Of a stretch of 53,621 bases of DNA, positions 51,901 to 53,621 are shown in pieces (position 1 is the stretch's first letter; each line of letters begins with the position of its first letter). The DNA lies in the NCBI GenBank assembly GCA_903829945.1, contig CAIKRV010000082.1, positions 1 through 53,621 of the forward strand, given 5' to 3'. The notes under the pieces were generated by a model. The model did not search any database. It was not told the origin of the DNA and saw only the letters and a program-made list of their open reading frames with translations. A program made the position numbers and the translations under genes. The DNA comes from an uncultured bacterium. Lineage in GTDB: Bacteria; Bacteroidota; Bacteroidia; CAILMK01.

Positions 51901-53621
51901 TTATGTGTAGGTCAAACCATGAAATTAACGGCCAGTAATATTTCCGGCGCTACCTATGCTTGGTCAGGTCCGGGTACTTATTCTTCTTCCTCTCAAAATC
52001 CGACCAAATCATCGGTTAGTTTATCAGATACCGGAACTTATACCGTAGTTGCAACGATTGGATCATGTGTTTCGAATGCTGCTTCTACTAAATTGGTAAT
52101 AAATCCATTGCCTACACCGGCAGTAAGTGGTAAAACCAGCGTTTGTGCGTTGACCACCCAATCCTATTCAACAACTTCAAATACCGGAAGTACTTATACT
52201 TGGAAAATTAGCGGCGGTACGATTGTGAGTGGTGCCGGTACGGCTTCCATTTCTGTACTTTGGGGAAGTGCAGGCAGCGGCAGTGTAAAGGTGATTGAAA
52301 CCAATGCATCTTCTTGCGCTGATTCTTCAAGCACTGCAATAACCATTAATGCATTGCCAACGGCAAGTATTAGCGGCTCCAGTTCCGTTTGCGCCGGTTC
52401 TAATCAAACATATTTATCCGGCTCTACCACCAATTCTTATGCATGGAGCGTAAGCGGAGGTTCTATTTCTTCCGGTGCATCTTCTCATAAAATGATCATG
52501 TCATGGGGTAGTGCAGGCAGCGGTTCCGTTCAATTAATCGAAACCAATAGCAATGGTTGTGTCGATACCACAACCACAAGCATTACCATTAAAGTTACGC
52601 CTACTGCCACAGTGATTTCTAATACGAGCATTTGTAAAGGTAGTTCCATAAACATTGGTAGTACTGCTACCACCGGTGATACTTATAGTTGGAGCAGCAA
52701 TCCTAGCGGATATAGCTCTTCCTCCAGCAATCCTTCCGTGGCACCGAGCACAACTACCACTTATTATTTAACTGAAACAAATACTTCAAGCACTTGTCAA
52801 AAAGCGGATAGCGTTACCATAACGGTTAATCCTTTACCTGCGGCTTCACATATCGCTTCTACTGCTATTTGTAATGGAAATTCCATCAGTATCGGTGCGG
52901 CAAGTGTAACGGGCAGTACGTATAGCTGGACTTCCAAACCTAGCGGATATACTTCTACGAGCAGCAATCCAAGTGTTAGTCCGACTGCAACTACAGTGTA
53001 TTATATTACTGAAACAACTACTGCTACGGGTTGTAATAAATCCGATAGCGTAACGATTACAGTGAATCCTTTACCTGCAGCTTCGCATATCACTTCTACT
53101 GCTATTTGTAATGGAAATTCCATCAGTATCGGTGCGGCAAGTGTAACAGGAAGTACGTATAGTTGGACATCCAAACCTAGCGGATACACTTCTACGAGCA
53201 GCAATCCAAGTGTTAGTCCGAGTGCAACGACAGTTTATTATGTTACCGAAACCATCACTGCTACGGGTTGTAATAAATCCGATAGTGTAACGATTACCGT
53301 TAATCCTTTACCTGCAGCTTCGCATATCACTTCTACCGCTATTTGTAATGGTAGTTCCATCAGTATCGGTGCGGCAAGTGTTACGGGCAGTACTTATAGC
53401 TGGACTTCCAAACCTAGCGGATATACTTCTACGAGCAGCAATCCAAGTGTTAGTCCGAGTGCAACGACAGTTTATTATATTACTGAAACAACTACAGCTA
53501 CGGGTTGTAATAAATCCGATAGCGTAACGATTACGGTGAATCCTTTACCTGCAGCTTCGCATATCACTTCAACTGCCATTTGTAATGGTAGTTCTATCAG
53601 TATCGGCGCGGCAAGTGTAAC
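45913..53621 (+). CDS. Giant secreted SBBP/Ig-like repeat protein (partial, 3' end beyond window)
   Basis: The frame is open from the ATG at 45913 to the window end, at least 2,569 residues. Residues 1-24 are a signal peptide ending at SFANAQ. Residues about 30-470 hold about seven SBBP-type repeats (DxFLAKYDxxGxxxWxxxxGG with DDxAxxIAxDxxGNxYVTGxF patterns). From about residue 485 on there are about 26 complete Ig/PKD-like modules of about 79 residues, recurring as ICxGxSxxIGASxxSGxTYSWTSNPSGFTS. They end in 237-bp near-identical tandem repeats. It is probably a T9SS-exported surface adhesin or filament-like protein. The sorting domain must lie beyond the window. It could be related in style to gliding adhesins, but I see no specific homology. 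Confidence 0.85.
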   Translation, partial: MKHSKLSFLGILAFILCYSFANAQTFKGQVKQGSTSADNASSVAVDAYGNSYVIGSYQSTLKFGKSSKTLTSNGGYDMYLAKYDKFGSLIWVASAGGPLDDKGIGLTLDGNGYIYLTGSIQSTTTSTGPAVFGSIKIYSAGSSDFCLAKCDTSGNFIWAKSAGGTAAEYGNVVKVDVANNLFVVGNYNSSSLKIGTHSITNAGSTDGFMAKYDSAGKIIWLINAASGTNEESAASLAIDNGNNLFVTGRFASTGTKIAGKSLTTNGVADFFLAKYDTSGTGKWAIGEGGSGDDRGLSVAISGTSNIVYVSGSFSSNFTWASTTSITSNGGKDIFIAKYDTAGSFGWIETSGSSSDDQAACITSDVFDNAYITGNFQSGASGTAFNGASSTKKTLTSSGSDDIFLACYRSNGQIYSAVEAGGSSSDLGTGVADNSTGDVWICGSFQGTSSFGLGSLTSYGSTDGFVARLNDASAVNPPLFYSRSLSFCSGDSAILYTINNSSYNYQWYNGSTAISGATNYNYIAKTAGTYNVKITTSGGVSGTSSSGLTVSVTTTPTATFSIVKNPACDSTLVYTKTVSGYTYQWNMGGTAISGATGSTYYVKTSGNLTLTVTNGSCSATSSSLSVTVSPTPKASITHIGSLHQCNGDSVLLHAFPQSSGNTYQWYINSTAVKSGTDSTFYASKLHTNSYTVKVTTSAGCYNTSSAVSVDIDSALFNRTGPAKSICVGTSAVLGYNKINTYKYAWTSKPSGMTSSQARPLVTPVTTTTYYLTVTDTTINCSRSDSVVYTVLPIPKPNIIANTTICSGDSISIGGTANKNEYYSWTSSPTGFTSTSSNPKVAPTTTTTYKLADSSSITGCITKKNILITVNSRPSAPILTANTPFCAGGTLKLTAPTVSGATYKWTGPDTFSRSKQNPQRLLTTLADSGVYKCVVTVSGCSDSSTITATINPLPLASHIASTTICSGSSISIGASSISGHTYSWTSNPSGYTSSSSNPSVSPTSATTYKLTETVTSSGCSKTDSLTISVSATPSAPTASSNSAICAGKTLNLYASKITGATYSWTGPNSFTSSIENPSITGATTAATGTYYVTATVGTCTSSSSSTSVTINPPPVPVPGTATTICAGSSTTIGGTATTGHTYAWYSKPSGFSSSSSSPTVSPKVSTTYYVQETITATGCVAADSVRITVNPQPSATVGSATSICAGQSVTLGASAVTGNTYSWTSTPSGFTSTSSNPSVSPTTTTTYKLTETITATGCSKTDSVTITVNPLPSATVTIATTICAGTSVKIGSSSVSGHTYSWTSNPSGYTSSSSNPSVTPSTTTTYILKETITTTGCAKTDSVTITVNPLPTASVGSATSICKNSSTTIGATAISGHTYSWTSNPSGFTSTTSNPSVSPSVTTTYKLTETITASGCFKTDSVKITVNPLPTVNVGSPKTICNASSTTIGASSVSGYSYSWTSNPSGFTSTTSNPSVSPSTTTMYRLTVTNNTSLCAATDSVKVTVNPQPSVSAGTSSSICKGNSITIGASAVSGHTYSWSSNPSGFSSSSSNPSVSPTVTTKYKVTETITATGCSKSDSVTITVNPLPAASVGSASSVCYGSSTTIGASAISGNTYSWTSHPSGFTSGSSNPSVSPTVATEYILTETITATGCTKTDSVKISVNPLPLNNAGTNQSICSGTSTKIGASATLGHTYAWSSNPSGFTSTSSNPSVSPTSSTTYYLTETITATTCSKLDSVVITVNPTPSNPTLSNNGPLCVGQTLNLSASTISGASYSWTGPASFSSSSQNPSRSSVVLGDSGVYSCTGILGTCSSAVVTTTVKINALPTPSVSGLSTVCALSTSGYATTHHAGSTYAWTINGGTIKTGAGTNSITVQWDTLSSGTVMVKETNASSCQDSNTLSVTIDPLPKASIVNSQTICSGQKVFLGGSATTGDTYSWTSKPSGFSSTSSNPSVTPSSGITYYLTETITATGCAKSDSTVITIGPKASAPVVSNNGPLCVGQTMKLTASNISGATYAWSGPGTYSSSSQNPTKSSVSLSDTGTYTVVATIGSCVSNAASTKLVINPLPTPAVSGKTSVCALTTQSYSTTSNTGSTYTWKISGGTIVSGAGTASISVLWGSAGSGSVKVIETNASSCADSSSTAITINALPTASISGSSSVCAGSNQTYLSGSTTNSYAWSVSGGSISSGASSHKMIMSWGSAGSGSVQLIETNSNGCVDTTTTSITIKVTPTATVISNTSICKGSSINIGSTATTGDTYSWSSNPSGYSSSSSNPSVAPSTTTTYYLTETNTSSTCQKADSVTITVNPLPAASHIASTAICNGNSISIGAASVTGSTYSWTSKPSGYTSTSSNPSVSPTATTVYYITETTTATGCNKSDSVTITVNPLPAASHITSTAICNGNSISIGAASVTGSTYSWTSKPSGYTSTSSNPSVSPSATTVYYVTETITATGCNKSDSVTITVNPLPAASHITSTAICNGSSISIGAASVTGSTYSWTSKPSGYTSTSSNPSVSPSATTVYYITETTTATGCNKSDSVTITVNPLPAASHITSTAICNGSSISIGAASV
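52834..53621 (+). repeat. 237-bp tandem repeats (79 residues each), 3.3 copies to the window end
   Basis: Copies start at 52834, 53071, 53308 and 53545, with an exact 237-bp step. The first three are nearly identical in DNA, including long blocks without change, such as the segment encoding CNG(N/S)SISIGAASVTGSTYSW. The fourth is cut by the window edge, so the array continues. Earlier modules of the same protein have diverged much more, which points to recent amplification or gene conversion in this part. Confidence 0.9.

Noticed and set aside
52834-53621. Possible CRISPR array from regular repeats
   Set aside because: The 237-bp units are contiguous coding repeats without spacers, translated in one frame.

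Overview
The window looks like a Bacteroidota chromosome (Cytophaga/Chitinophaga/Sphingobacterium-like; genus not determinable from here). The signs are a complete alternative complex III operon, secreted proteins with type IX secretion (T9SS) C-terminal tails, repeated promoters of the Bacteroidota TAnnTTTG (-7) type, AT-rich coding sequence, and SBBP/Ig-like repeat proteins.

Bases 1-3000 are accessory. The left edge is the end of an IS21-type insertion sequence with four transposase-site-like repeats of 24 bp period. It cuts off a phospholipase-D-domain protein just where a helicase domain would be expected to begin. Next come an XRE-type regulator, a divergent small gene and a putative HTH plus HUH-endonuclease (Rep-like) protein. 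About 530 bp of non-coding DNA with a hairpin and direct repeats separates these from tRNA-Phe and its terminator.

Bases 3100-45700 are mostly core genome: a two-gene membrane Fe-S/CCG-domain (HdrD-like) redox unit; an SDR and a lipoprotein amidohydrolase from a compact divergent promoter; actABCDEF on the minus strand (quinol oxidation and transfer to cytochrome c), with no terminal oxidase genes beside it; an HTTM membrane protein; tRNA-Lys; a T9SS-secreted propeller-like protein; a minus-strand run of glycosyltransferase, rsmG, amino-acid permease and a transsulfuration enzyme; tgt with an LptF/LptG permease; purD with a DUF502 gene; secA followed by a SPOR protein, an M20 amidohydrolase and an M43 metalloprotease; a tandem universal stress protein; trhO; clpS; a cystathionine-beta-synthase-like enzyme; and a stress cluster (thioredoxin-like protein, Hsp20, peroxiredoxin).

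The last 7.7 kb is one open frame running off the window: a giant secreted protein with seven SBBP-like repeats and about 26 complete Ig/PKD-like modules, ending in 237-bp tandem repeats that are nearly identical at the DNA level.

Promoter reading corrects several starts (trhO, clpS, hsp20, the CBS-like gene, DUF2461, thioredoxin-like). It also suggests that several mRNAs are leaderless, and that hsp20 and a small Lys/Ala-rich secreted protein share sigma-54-type promoters. The observations most worth following are the interrupted PLD-helicase, the HTH-HUH protein with its possible origin, the leaderless promoter geometry, the paired sigma-54 sites, the zinc-ligand-less Tgt and the repeat architecture of the giant protein.
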